This document shows, piece by piece, positions 25,608 through 34,313 of a stretch of DNA of 64,000 bases. The stretch covers positions 19,528 through 83,527 of the forward strand of contig NZ_JTHN01000047.1 in assembly GCF_001399685.1 (NCBI RefSeq), in the 5' to 3' direction. The notes below the pieces were generated by a model, which worked only from the letters and a program-made list of their open reading frames with translations, ran no database searches and was not told where the DNA came from. Each line of letters begins with the position of its first letter. Position 1 is the first letter of the stretch. Source of the DNA: Paenibacillus sp. A3. GTDB taxonomy: Bacteria > Bacillota > Bacilli > Paenibacillales > NBRC-103111. Made by a program: the position numbers and the translations under genes.

Positions 25608-26477
25608 TTATCTCGCCGCATAGCTCCCCCTCGTATTTTGCAGAATGTACAGCCTGCGATCCTCGACGACAAACTCCACATATCTCGGCGTCCGGTAATA
25701 GCTTTCCAGTTCCATGAAAAATGCCTTAAGCTGATCGTACGCTTCGGGGATATCGTCCCGTAATTCCCGCAAATCTTTTTTCCGCTCCAGCGGGGTCAGA
25801 TTCAAATACGCTCCCGACTGCCGCATCAGGTATTTGCCGAAATCGTCCGATTGTCCCGTGCGCGGGTTCCGGGTATAAGCCCTCCCGCTGCAGGACTGCG
25901 CGTTCCAGTTGGCGTACACCATTTGCTGAACGATCAGCCAGCGATTAAAATGGCGCTGTCCCGCATGCTCCAGCTCTTGAAAATGCGCATAGATCCGCTC
26001 GATGTAGTAGAGCAGCTCGTCGACCACGCTCCCGAACGGGCCTTGCGACGGGTTCCGGGCCACTGCCCCGGCAAGAAGACTGCCTTGGAATTGCTGCGCC
26101 TGCATGGCGTATTCTTCTTGAAGCATGCCGGCAAATGCATCGGACCGCTTCGCTTGTCCCTCGGCTTGAGCCAGTCCGATATTGACCATGGACTCCGGCA
26201 GCCGTACGTCGCCGTTCTTGTCCCCGCATCGCAAAGAAAACAGCAAAGGAGGCTTGTCCGATTCGAAAGCACCGATTTTTTGGCCGATTCGGCGCTCGAT
26301 GTCCAACAGATGCGAGGTCAAGGCAGCGCCAAGTCCTTTCGGAACGGCCCCCTCCTCTACAAAAGCGCAATAAGCTTCCGGAACGATAATCAACCCTGTA
26401 GGAACACGGGCACCGAGCTGCGTTGCGACGGACAAGCCTTTAATTTTCTCATCCATATCGCTGTCCGGCAGCCGCAT
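25608..26477 (-). CDS. Stand-alone PPDK-type ATP-grasp (PEP/pyruvate-binding) domain protein
   Basis: About 289 residues corresponding only to the nucleotide-binding half of pyruvate phosphate dikinase. LGARVPTGLII, LLFSLRCGD (compare LLVSVRSG), SGRAYTRNPRTG and FVVEDRRLYILQNTRG match the PPDK_N order. The swivelling histidine domain and the PEP/TIM-barrel domain are absent, so ordinary PPDK activity is excluded. It may phosphorylate or activate a substrate with ATP, or work with a partner domain elsewhere. ATG 26477 is chosen for its GGGAGG five bases upstream. It is the first recognisable gene of the biosynthetic operon. Confidence 0.78.
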   Translation of the reverse strand: MRLPDSDMDEKIKGLSVATQLGARVPTGLIIVPEAYCAFVEEGAVPKGLGAALTSHLLDIERRIGQKIGAFESDKPPLLFSLRCGDKNGDVRLPESMVNIGLAQAEGQAKRSDAFAGMLQEEYAMQAQQFQGSLLAGAVARNPSQGPFGSVVDELLYYIERIYAHFQELEHAGQRHFNRWLIVQQMVYANWNAQSCSGRAYTRNPRTGQSDDFGKYLMRQSGAYLNLTPLERKKDLRELRDDIPEAYDQLKAFFMELESYYRTPRYVEFVVEDRRLYILQNTRGSYAAR

Positions 26478-26528
26478 CGTGTCCTCCCAGTGGACGACAT
26501 ACTCCTTGACTTGTATATAATTCACCAC

Positions 26529-26651
26529 CTTTATATTATAGTTTGAAATATATTTTATATTTTACATAATATTACTTATTTAAGTTATAAACCCAATTAT
26601 AATTCGATATTAAAAATTTGTAAATGACCCCTCCCATTTATCCGTTAAAAC
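26529..26651 (-). promoter_or_regulatory. AT-rich promoter region of the biosynthetic operon
   Basis: This very AT-rich stretch lies between the metallophore-operon terminator and the first biosynthetic gene. A TATAAT on the minus strand at 26540-26535 is a candidate -10, but I found no convincing -35 at the right distance. An operon of about 20 genes must start here or read through from the terminator upstream. Confidence 0.45.
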
Positions 26652-26679
26652 AAAAAAAAATCCGCGACAGGAGCGGATT
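26652..26679 (-). terminator. Terminator of the metallophore operon
   Basis: On the minus strand AATCCGC (26679-26673) pairs with GCGGATT (26665-26659) around a seven-base loop, followed by nine Ts. It closes the cnt-type operon just after the exporter gene stop at 26691. Confidence 0.88.
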
Positions 26680-26690
26680 GGAACAAGCTA

Positions 26691-27899
26691 TCATTTCGGC
26701 AAGCCGGCTTCTTCACTCGGACCCGACAGCCGTTTTCCCCGGTCATAGGCAACTACGACCATCGATGCACCCAAGATAGCGCAAATCGTATACATCAAGG
26801 AATAGGAGGAAAGATCCGCGACCGGTCCCATCACGACGCCTCCCAGCGAAACGCCTAAATCGGCCATGGCAATAAATAAACCGATTAACACATTGCGGTT
26901 CGCCTGCGGCAGGACAAAGGTCAAATACGTTGTCAGCGTCGGATAAAGGAGTGCCTGAGCCGTTCCCATTAAGACGGCGCCCGCATAGAAAAAGATAGCG
27001 CCCCCTGTCATCGAAAAGCCTACACATTCCGCCGCTGCCGCGAGCAGAAGCATCGTCCCCATGATAAAGGACGAATGCCATTTGCCGTCCGAAGGAATTT
27101 TTTTTCTTAAAGCAAAACGAGCCAACACCACCGTGCCTGCCTGAAGCATGAGATAAATGCCGGCATGGCCGCTTTTTAATTGCGCCGCGTAAAGCGGGAT
27201 AAAGGCGGTAACCGCTCCAAATACGATGGACGCGACCAGCATCAAGACGCTGCATTTAAATAAATGCGGATTTTGTACCAACTGACCGAAGGACTTAAAC
27301 ATACTCGCTCTCTGCTCCGCAGGGTCTGGAACAGGCGGGGCCGCTTCTTTGTCCATTTTGGCGCTGTACCCAAAAACCCCCGTAATCAGGGCAATGGCTA
27401 CCATCGCTGCGGTAAAATAATTCGTATCCCCCGATTGCCAAATGCCCAGCGCCAGCAGAGGGCCAATGATACCCGGAATATACGAGAATAAGGAGTATAG
27501 AGAAATTCCTTGGGAGCGATCCTTCTCCGGCAGCGCATCAATAATGCCGATCTGCAGCGCCATTGAAAAAAAGGCTGTCGACACGCCCTGCAAAATACGC
27601 GCAACCAAAAAGCCGCCTAACCCGGTCACCGTATACAGGATTAAGGCAAAGCCGTTGATCATAAGAATCATGCGCAGCACCCGGATCGGCCCGTGCTTCT
27701 GAATCATATGGCCCGCCCACGGCCGAAAGAACATGGTCGTAAACAAATATGCCCCCATAATGAAACCGACCGTTGTATTGCTGGCTCCCAGCGATTCCCC
27801 CCGCAGCGGGATTATCACATTCAGAACGGAATTGGCGCTAAAATAAAGCAGGGTTAATACATATAAACGCAGAAAAGGCCAGGATAACGCTCCGCTCAC
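26691..27899 (-). CDS. cntE: MFS exporter of the opine metallophore (CntE-type)
   Basis: A 402-residue twelve-helix major-facilitator protein. Cytoplasmic-loop basic motifs such as GAYLFTTMFFRPWAGHMI and a central hydrophilic loop with an EAAPPVPDPAEQR stretch are visible. It is the last gene of the cntKLM-ABCDF operon, the position CntE holds in Staphylococcus aureus, where it exports staphylopine. Here it should export the metal-free bacillopaline-type metallophore. It lies 24 bases after the second ATPase gene and just before the terminator. Confidence 0.86.
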   Translation of the reverse strand: MSGALSWPFLRLYVLTLLYFSANSVLNVIIPLRGESLGASNTTVGFIMGAYLFTTMFFRPWAGHMIQKHGPIRVLRMILMINGFALILYTVTGLGGFLVARILQGVSTAFFSMALQIGIIDALPEKDRSQGISLYSLFSYIPGIIGPLLALGIWQSGDTNYFTAAMVAIALITGVFGYSAKMDKEAAPPVPDPAEQRASMFKSFGQLVQNPHLFKCSVLMLVASIVFGAVTAFIPLYAAQLKSGHAGIYLMLQAGTVVLARFALRKKIPSDGKWHSSFIMGTMLLLAAAAECVGFSMTGGAIFFYAGAVLMGTAQALLYPTLTTYLTFVLPQANRNVLIGLFIAMADLGVSLGGVVMGPVADLSSYSLMYTICAILGASMVVVAYDRGKRLSGPSEEAGLPK

Positions 27900-27923
27900 A
27901 ATGTTTTCTCCTCCTAATATCAG

Positions 27924-28667
27924 TTAAGCCATGATCATCTGCAATAATTTTTTGGCATACTCCGACCGCACGTCTTTTAATTGTTCGATAGGGGCCGTCT
28001 CTTCGATTTGACCGTTTCGAAAAATAACGACTCTGTCGCAAATATAGGCGGCGGCCTGAATATCATGAGTGATAAAGATGTAGCTCATGCTGTACATTTT
28101 TCGCAATTCTTTCAATAATTCAAGCACTTGCATTTGAACGGACCCGTCCAGAGAGCTGATGGCTTCATCGAATAAAATACATTTCGGCTCGGATGCGATG
28201 GCTCTCGCAATGCACACCCTCTGAGCCTCTCCGCCGGACAACTCATGAGGATATTTTGTTCGATAGGACGGACTCAAGCCAACTTGATGCAGCAGACGAT
28301 CTATCTTGCTTCGATCATCGGTTCGAACCTTTCCTAGCAGGGTTAAAGGCTCCCTAATAGCTTTTTCCACCGTAAAAAACGGATTAATGGAAGATGTATA
28401 ATCTTGAAACACAGCGCTGATGTTGCCTACTCTCACTCTTCGATCCCGTACACTCTTTCCCTCAAATAACACGGCGCCGCGATCAGGCTTTTCAATCCCC
28501 AGAATCAACCGTCCCAAGGTTGATTTGCCGCTTCCGCTTTCTCCGATAATCCCGAGACATTCCCCCGGCTTGCATTCGAAGCTGACATTCTTTAACACCG
28601 TTTGCCTTTCTCCGGAAAACAAACCGCCTTTTCGATAAGATTTTTCCACACCGTCCATGCGCAGCAA
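27924..28667 (-). CDS. cntF: ABC transporter ATPase of metallophore importer (CntF-type)
   Basis: A 247-residue ATPase of the Opp/Nik family. Walker A is GESGSGKST, the signature LSGGEAQR, Walker B CILFDEAISSLD, and the H-loop FITHD. It lies two bases after the other ATPase gene. With CntD, CntB and CntC it powers uptake of the metal-loaded opine delivered by CntA. The gene order and presence of cntKLM set this apart from an ordinary dipeptide or nickel importer. Confidence 0.88.
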   Translation of the reverse strand: MLRMDGVEKSYRKGGLFSGERQTVLKNVSFECKPGECLGIIGESGSGKSTLGRLILGIEKPDRGAVLFEGKSVRDRRVRVGNISAVFQDYTSSINPFFTVEKAIREPLTLLGKVRTDDRSKIDRLLHQVGLSPSYRTKYPHELSGGEAQRVCIARAIASEPKCILFDEAISSLDGSVQMQVLELLKELRKMYSMSYIFITHDIQAAAYICDRVVIFRNGQIEETAPIEQLKDVRSEYAKKLLQMIMA

Positions 28668-28669
28668 TG

Positions 28670-29476
28670 CTAACTCCTCCCCATGATTCTCTTAAAATGA
28701 TGGTTCAGCGCCAGTCTAGTAGACACCAAATATTGGGTATACTCATGCCGCGCGTCCGAGAAAATGGTTTGGGTGGCTCCTCTTTCCACAATTTCTCCAT
28801 CCTTCATGACCAGAACTTCATCGGCCATTTTTTGGACAACACCTAAATCGTGAGAAACAAAGATCATCGAGCAGCCCATTCGCTCCCGTAATCGAATCAA
28901 TTGTTCCACCACCTCAAATTGCGAAATGGTATCCAGTGCCGTTGTCGGTTCGTCCGCGATAATCACGTCCGGTTCCAATACGATAGCCAGCGCAATCATC
29001 ACCCGCTGCAGCATTCCGCCCGATAGCTGGTGCGGATACTTATTCATCAGCTCCATCGGATTTTTCAGCATGACGCTTTCCATCGCCTGTTTCATTCTCG
29101 CTTCGATGTCGTTCTTACTCCAGCCGAAATGCTCGACAAGCGTCTCTCTCAGATGAACGCCGATGACACACGAGGGATCAAATGCGCTCATGCCGTTCTG
29201 TACAATCATGCACAGCTGTTTTCCCCGCTTCTTTCTCATTTCTCTTTCCGGAAGCAGGGTCAAGTTCTCGCCTTTGAACACAATGTCTCCGGATTGGCGA
29301 ATCCAGACTTTATTCAATCTCATGATCGCTCTGCAGGTCACGGACTTCCCGCTTCCGCTTTCCCCTACAATGGCCAGACAGCTTCCTTGCTTTAATTGGA
29401 ATGAATGGTTGGCAATCAACACTTTCCCGGTGACGCTATCCCATAGCTTCAAATTTGCAACTTCCAATATATTCAT
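28670..29476 (-). CDS. cntD: ABC transporter ATPase of metallophore importer (CntD-type)
   Basis: A 268-residue Opp/Nik-type ATPase. Walker A is GESGSGKSV (serine followed by valine, as common in OppD/NikD), the signature LSGGMLQR, Walker [13 protein letters not shown], and the H-loop FVSHD. It overlaps nothing but follows the permease gene by seven bases. It forms the heterodimeric ATPase with CntF for metallophore import. Confidence 0.88.
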   Translation of the reverse strand: MNILEVANLKLWDSVTGKVLIANHSFQLKQGSCLAIVGESGSGKSVTCRAIMRLNKVWIRQSGDIVFKGENLTLLPEREMRKKRGKQLCMIVQNGMSAFDPSCVIGVHLRETLVEHFGWSKNDIEARMKQAMESVMLKNPMELMNKYPHQLSGGMLQRVMIALAIVLEPDVIIADEPTTALDTISQFEVVEQLIRLRERMGCSMIFVSHDLGVVQKMADEVLVMKDGEIVERGATQTIFSDARHEYTQYLVSTRLALNHHFKRIMGRS

Positions 29477-29483
29477 AGACCGG

Positions 29484-30344
29484 CTAAGCCACCTCTTTTC
29501 CTTGAAGCTTATTGTGCGAGGTTCTTAATTTAGGGTCCAAAGCAACCTGGAGTGCATCAGACAAAAAATTGATCGCCGATACGACTACCATGATAGCTAA
29601 CCCCGGGGCTAACATGAGCTCCGGTCTTGAAAACATGACTTCCCTTGCCTCGTTCAACATCATGCCCCACTCGGCAGCGGGAGCTTGAACGCCTAACCCG
29701 AGGAACGAAAATCCCGATACCTGCAAAATCGTCGAACCGAAAGAACCGCTTGAAATGACGGCAATCTCGGCAAATGTAACAGGAACCAGGTGTCTATAAA
29801 TAATTTGGATATCGCGGACCCCCGATGCTTTGGAGAACTTGACATACTCCGATTCGGCATATTGCATAACGGACGTTCTGATTACCCGGGCAAACCACGC
29901 CCATTTCATCAACACCAAGGCAATCAATATATTCCCAAGTCCTACGCCTAAAATCCCGACGACCGCCAAGGTCATCGCATATCCCGGAAAAGAAAGCATC
30001 ATATCGCAAATTCTCATTACAACGGCATCCGCTTTGCCTCTAAAATAACCCGCTATAAACCCCGGAATAGCCCCGATCAAAATACAGAGGACCAATGCCA
30101 CGAACACCCATAACACGCTGGGGCGAATTCCATAAATTAATCTGGATAACATGCATCTCCCCAAGTGGTCGTTACCTAACAGATACTCCCACGATGAAGC
30201 TGCATACCGGAGGTCCATGTTGACCTCCTCCGGATCATGCGGCGCGAATAAAGGGGCGCCTATACCAACCACAACGGTTACAACAATGACGCCTAAAGAT
30301 AACGCGGCTAGCTTATCTTTAAGTAAATGTTTGAGTAGTGTCAT
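29484..30344 (-). CDS. cntC: ABC permease of metallophore importer (CntC-type)
   Basis: A 286-residue permease with an N-terminal OppC-type helix, a periplasm-facing segment (APHDPEEVNMDLRYA) and a C-terminal five-helix core. The EAA loop region reads KASGVRDIQIIYRHLVP. It starts at 30344, immediately after the CntB stop at 30345, so translation is coupled. It pairs with CntB to form the membrane channel. Confidence 0.88.
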   Translation of the reverse strand: MTLLKHLLKDKLAALSLGVIVVTVVVGIGAPLFAPHDPEEVNMDLRYAASSWEYLLGNDHLGRCMLSRLIYGIRPSVLWVFVALVLCILIGAIPGFIAGYFRGKADAVVMRICDMMLSFPGYAMTLAVVGILGVGLGNILIALVLMKWAWFARVIRTSVMQYAESEYVKFSKASGVRDIQIIYRHLVPVTFAEIAVISSGSFGSTILQVSGFSFLGLGVQAPAAEWGMMLNEAREVMFSRPELMLAPGLAIMVVVSAINFLSDALQVALDPKLRTSHNKLQGKEVA

Positions 30345-31277
30345 TTAGAGATCCTTTCTTAATCTGGGGTTCATCGCCGCATTCATAATATCCGATAGGG
30401 TGTTAAACAAAACAAAGGCCGCCGCCAGGACAAGAACGTATGCCTGAATTATCGGAAAATCCCGGCCAAGAATTGCTTTAACGCTCAGACTCCCCAGCCC
30501 CGGCCATGCAAAAACATTTTCTACCACGACCGTACTTCCCAATATCATAGGGATCGCCATACAAAAGACGGAAACGGCGACCTGCAACGAATTTCTTAAA
30601 ATATGCATCGTCATTTTCTTCTCCGGCAGGCCGCATGCTCTACCGTACAGGACATAATCTTCATTTAACTGGCTCAACATCGAGCTTCTGACGATTCTGA
30701 AATAAATGCCTGCATAACCGACGGCGATCACAATAACCGGTAAAACATAGCTTTTGTACGAATCCATCCCGCTGGTGGGCAGCAAATCCAGCTTCACAGA
30801 AAAATACCAAATCAATATCGCCGCAAGCCCATAGGACGGCATGGCCGTGAGGAAAAAGGAAACGCCTCGGACCGACTTATCCGTCATTTTTCCTTCCTTC
30901 ATCGCACAAATCACGCCTAGCACGATAGAAAGCGCAATAATGACAACTACGGAAACTAACGTTAGCTTTAACGTATTCAGAAATGCCGGGCCAAGCAATG
31001 ACCAGACCGGTTTTCCCGTGACATAGGAATGCCCGAAATCCAGCTGCAAGCATGCCGTGACCCAATCGAGGTAGCGTATCAGGAAGGGCTTATCCAGCCC
31101 CAGCTTTTCTTTCGTCTGCGCAATTAATTCATCCGTGATTGTGGGAACGCCCTGCGCTTGCAGCACCACTTCGGCCGGATCCAAAGGAGACAAATTGACC
31201 AAAACAAACGTCATAAACGAAATGACTACAAGCAATGGAACGGATAGGCACAACCTTTTCACGATGTAACTTCCCAT
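30345..31277 (-). CDS. cntB: ABC permease of metallophore importer (CntB-type)
   Basis: A 310-residue OppB/NikB-type permease with six hydrophobic segments and the loop GRACGLPEKKMTMHILRNS carrying the EAA-like motif. It follows the binding-protein gene after a 55-base gap containing a strong hairpin with a T run. That hairpin may lower expression of the membrane genes relative to the binding protein. Confidence 0.88.
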   Translation of the reverse strand: MGSYIVKRLCLSVPLLVVISFMTFVLVNLSPLDPAEVVLQAQGVPTITDELIAQTKEKLGLDKPFLIRYLDWVTACLQLDFGHSYVTGKPVWSLLGPAFLNTLKLTLVSVVVIIALSIVLGVICAMKEGKMTDKSVRGVSFFLTAMPSYGLAAILIWYFSVKLDLLPTSGMDSYKSYVLPVIVIAVGYAGIYFRIVRSSMLSQLNEDYVLYGRACGLPEKKMTMHILRNSLQVAVSVFCMAIPMILGSTVVVENVFAWPGLGSLSVKAILGRDFPIIQAYVLVLAAAFVLFNTLSDIMNAAMNPRLRKDL

Positions 31278-31302
31278 CGAAAATCTCCTCTGCTCATAAA
31301 TA

Positions 31303-31325
31303 AAAAGGGGAGAGCATCCCCTTTT
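31303..31325 (-). terminator. Intra-operon hairpin, probable partial terminator between cntA and cntB
   Basis: AAAAGGGG and CCCCTTTT form an 8-base stem with a seven-base loop followed by TTTTT on the minus strand. Because the downstream permease genes share the operon, read-through must occur. The hairpin probably gives the binding protein excess over the channel and protects its mRNA 3' end. Confidence 0.75.
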
Positions 31326-31331
31326 ATCCTC

Positions 31332-32939
31332 TTACTCAAAGTGCATTTGCTCGAACGGCAGCTCATACTGCGTTTGCTTAAACGAGATGCCCTTTAAACG
31401 CTTTGGAGCAACGACAGTCACACTTCCATTGGTAATTGGAATAAAGACGGCTTCGTCATGAACCAGGGTTAAAATATCCGCATACAACGATTTTCTTGTT
31501 TCCTCGTTCGCAGACACCATGACTTCATCGATTTTCTTGTAAAGCTCGTCCGCTTTCGCCATGCCTTTTGTCGTATGTAAATACGAAGACTCGGACGTAA
31601 AAGCGGAGATTGTATTTTGCGGATCGTACGCAAGTCCCCACGTCTGATTAAATAATAAATCGTAGTCGCCGGTTGATCTTCTCTTGGCGATGGAGGTCGA
31701 CTCCTCGCCGACAAGGTCCAGTTGGACCCCTATCTTTTTTACCGAATTTTGAATCAATTCCGCCTGCGATTTTTGGGAAGAAGAATTGACATCGTAGTAC
31801 AGCTTCATGGCCAATTTGCTTCCATTTTTTGTTCGGACTGCGCTGCCGTTCTCCAAACGCCAACCCGCTTCTTCCAGAATGTTCTTGGCCTTGTCCAAAT
31901 CAAAGCCCCGTTTCTTCAAATCGACGTTCGCATAATGGACGTTGGGCGAAAATAACGTATGGGCCGGCGCTTCAACACCGTTAAAAATTTGCTTGCTGAT
32001 GGTGTCTCTATCGATCGAGTACCAAATCGCTTCGCGAACGGCGATTTCATGTACCGGATGATCGGCTTTACCGCTATTGGCTACGATCATTTTCGTATTC
32101 ATCGCTTCGCTTCTTACCATCTGGTACTTGCCTGAATTCACCAGCGTATTCATAGCTTCCACATCGAGACTGTCGGTCCCCCGATCATCCGTAAATACAA
32201 AGTTCACTTCTCCCTTTTGCAAAGCTAAAAAGGTCGTTTCCCCCGCCGGAAGAACTTTGGCTATAATTTTCTTCACTTTTGGCGAACCGCCCCAGTAGTT
32301 CTCATTGGCTTCAAAAGCGGCATACTGGTCGACTTTATGTTCCGTGAGAATATAGGGTCCCGTTCCTTTGTAGCCATTTACGCCGTCTTTTGTTTCCCCG
32401 TTGATCAAATTTTTGGGCGAGATGAATACGTAAGGCCGGGTCATCGACAATTCAAGCAATGTCGGATAATAGGGCTCGGATAAGACCAATTCGACCGTAT
32501 ACTCGTCTTTGACATGGCAGCTCGCTATTTTTGTCGACAGCTTGATCCAGGAATGCTTTTTGGCATTATGCTGTACGGCATCGATATTTTTCTTCACCGC
32601 TTCGGCGTTAAACGGCTCCCCGTCATGGAATTTCACATCTTTTCTCAGATGAAAGGTGTATACTTTTCCATCCTTCGAAATTTCCCACGATTCGGCAAGC
32701 CATGGTTTTATCCCGTCTTTCGTATTTTCAACCAGCGATTCGTACACCATCCCTTGGGCCGGCATAGAACCTGCGTACAAATGAGGATTCATGTCGTTCA
32801 TATCTTTGGCGGTTGCATACACTAATTCCTTGCCGGTATCGGCCGAACCCGTGTGCGCTTCTTTGCTATCGCTGCAGCCGGCAAGGACCGCCATGGCATA
32901 CATCACGACAAGTAAAAAAAACAGCTTTCTGATTTCCAC
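31332..32939 (-). CDS. cntA: Metallophore-binding lipoprotein (CntA/NikA-type SBP)
   Basis: A 535-residue extracytoplasmic solute-binding protein of the peptide/nickel (SBP_bac_5) family. A lipobox at VLAGC (Cys22) anchors it to the membrane. The YKGTGPYILTEHK region is typical of the fold. In S. aureus CntA binds staphylopine-metal complexes; here the ligand is most likely a bacillopaline-type opine with zinc or nickel. It follows the opine dehydrogenase gene by 28 bases, with the biosynthesis and import genes in one operon. Confidence 0.9.
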   Translation of the reverse strand: MEIRKLFFLLVVMYAMAVLAGCSDSKEAHTGSADTGKELVYATAKDMNDMNPHLYAGSMPAQGMVYESLVENTKDGIKPWLAESWEISKDGKVYTFHLRKDVKFHDGEPFNAEAVKKNIDAVQHNAKKHSWIKLSTKIASCHVKDEYTVELVLSEPYYPTLLELSMTRPYVFISPKNLINGETKDGVNGYKGTGPYILTEHKVDQYAAFEANENYWGGSPKVKKIIAKVLPAGETTFLALQKGEVNFVFTDDRGTDSLDVEAMNTLVNSGKYQMVRSEAMNTKMIVANSGKADHPVHEIAVREAIWYSIDRDTISKQIFNGVEAPAHTLFSPNVHYANVDLKKRGFDLDKAKNILEEAGWRLENGSAVRTKNGSKLAMKLYYDVNSSSQKSQAELIQNSVKKIGVQLDLVGEESTSIAKRRSTGDYDLLFNQTWGLAYDPQNTISAFTSESSYLHTTKGMAKADELYKKIDEVMVSANEETRKSLYADILTLVHDEAVFIPITNGSVTVVAPKRLKGISFKQTQYELPFEQMHFE

Positions 32940-32967
32940 CTTGTTTCCCCCTACAATAACGGCTAGT

Positions 32968-34278
32968 TCAACGCTTGGATTCCCAACCTTTTCCGATTTC
33001 GCTGCATATCATCTGCAAATCTTCGGCAAAACTCCGGACGACAAAGGCATCGGACAACCGTTCGCCTTGATGAGCTTGCGCGGCCTGTTCAATTTTGCTT
33101 TCATAGGTCCGAATGAACTTGTCGATGGTGGGGCACTTCGAGCCTACATATTTTGCGATTCCTTGGATGATCTTGATCCGGTAATAGTCTTCCTTCGGCA
33201 TTCTTGGGATATCCCACTCCCCTTCCCTGTTGACAAACAGGGTTCGAATGGGAACCGCGGAAAAGTCGAAATATTTGCCCTCCTGATCCGGCTCGGAGAA
33301 CGGGTCGATCAACAGCGAGGTATAACGGATATACAATAAATATTGTTGATGAATCGTCTCCAACTCGTTGAAATTGTCGATATCATGACGCGATAAGCTC
33401 TCCAATCTCACCGGATAATTGTCATCCGTCATAAATTTAAGCAGATTTATGCCTTTCATATTCATGGTTTCGATCATACTTGTAATCTCTTTCCATTGGG
33501 CCAGCATATCGCGAATCAAATATTGCGTGATGGGTCCTTCGGGATACATTTTATACACATACTTCTTGGTCCGGACTTCTCCAAATATGACGCTGAGCGA
33601 AAAATCGTTCATAAACAACGGCGGGTGAACATAGAGCGATATATTTCTTGTTTCCGCCTCTAGGGGAGCTTGCATGACTTCCAGAGCGATGCCCAATGGT
33701 TCGTATAGCTCGCAAAACGTTTCGACATTCCGGGACGGATGCCGCGTCGAGCCGATAAAAAGCTTTTTCTTGACCGCCGTTGTGATGACATGATTGGACG
33801 GTCTGTCATGCATCCATCGCGTATCGCCCAAGTACGTCGAAAAACTGATGATTTCCGCGTCCGAAGCAAGGCCGTGCATGTAATTGCGGATTAAGCTGTT
33901 AGAACCGAACGTCGGAGAGACCAGAACGATACACTTGATTTGTTGTAAAAGCTGCTTATCAATTTGCTTTAAGACCTCGATATACGCATCCGTTGTGACG
34001 GACAAAATCACGGTATCCCATTCCCCCGTAATGGTCCCGTACCCGTGAAAAACGTGGTCGACGAAGCATTCGCCTTTCATCGCCTGGTGCTTTTCATTTT
34101 GAATGTCTGCGCGAATGAAATGGTTATTTTGCTGAAGGGCGGTAAAAAACGATTCCGAACGGACGGATTGTCTCCCGACGATGCCTATACAGCCATTCAA
34201 CCGATTTTTTAAAGTGACGGCAAGTTGAATCGATACAGGCCCCGTTCCCAACACTAACACTCGCCTAAAATCGCTCAT
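32968..34278 (-). CDS. cntM: Opine dehydrogenase of metallophore biosynthesis (CntM-type)
   Basis: A 436-residue staphylopine-dehydrogenase-type protein. The N-terminal Rossmann motif VLVLGTGPVSIQLA binds NADPH. The central STYLGDTRWM and HPPLFMNDFSL stretches are the substrate region of this family. It condenses the CntL product with a 2-oxo acid (pyruvate or 2-oxoglutarate) and reduces the imine. Bacillopaline of Paenibacillus mucilaginosus, as I recall, uses 2-oxoglutarate with L-histidine or D-histidine variants; the specificity here cannot be read by eye. Confidence 0.9.
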   Translation of the reverse strand: MSDFRRVLVLGTGPVSIQLAVTLKNRLNGCIGIVGRQSVRSESFFTALQQNNHFIRADIQNEKHQAMKGECFVDHVFHGYGTITGEWDTVILSVTTDAYIEVLKQIDKQLLQQIKCIVLVSPTFGSNSLIRNYMHGLASDAEIISFSTYLGDTRWMHDRPSNHVITTAVKKKLFIGSTRHPSRNVETFCELYEPLGIALEVMQAPLEAETRNISLYVHPPLFMNDFSLSVIFGEVRTKKYVYKMYPEGPITQYLIRDMLAQWKEITSMIETMNMKGINLLKFMTDDNYPVRLESLSRHDIDNFNELETIHQQYLLYIRYTSLLIDPFSEPDQEGKYFDFSAVPIRTLFVNREGEWDIPRMPKEDYYRIKIIQGIAKYVGSKCPTIDKFIRTYESKIEQAAQAHQGERLSDAFVVRSFAEDLQMICSEIGKGWESKR

Positions 34279-34313
34279 CGCTCATCCAAGCTCCTTTTCT
34301 GCAAAAATGTAGT

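Noticed and set aside
26691..32939. Ordinary nickel or dipeptide Opp importer
   Set aside because: The transporter genes alone would allow this, but cntKLM homologues directly upstream and an MFS exporter at the end identify a metallophore system.
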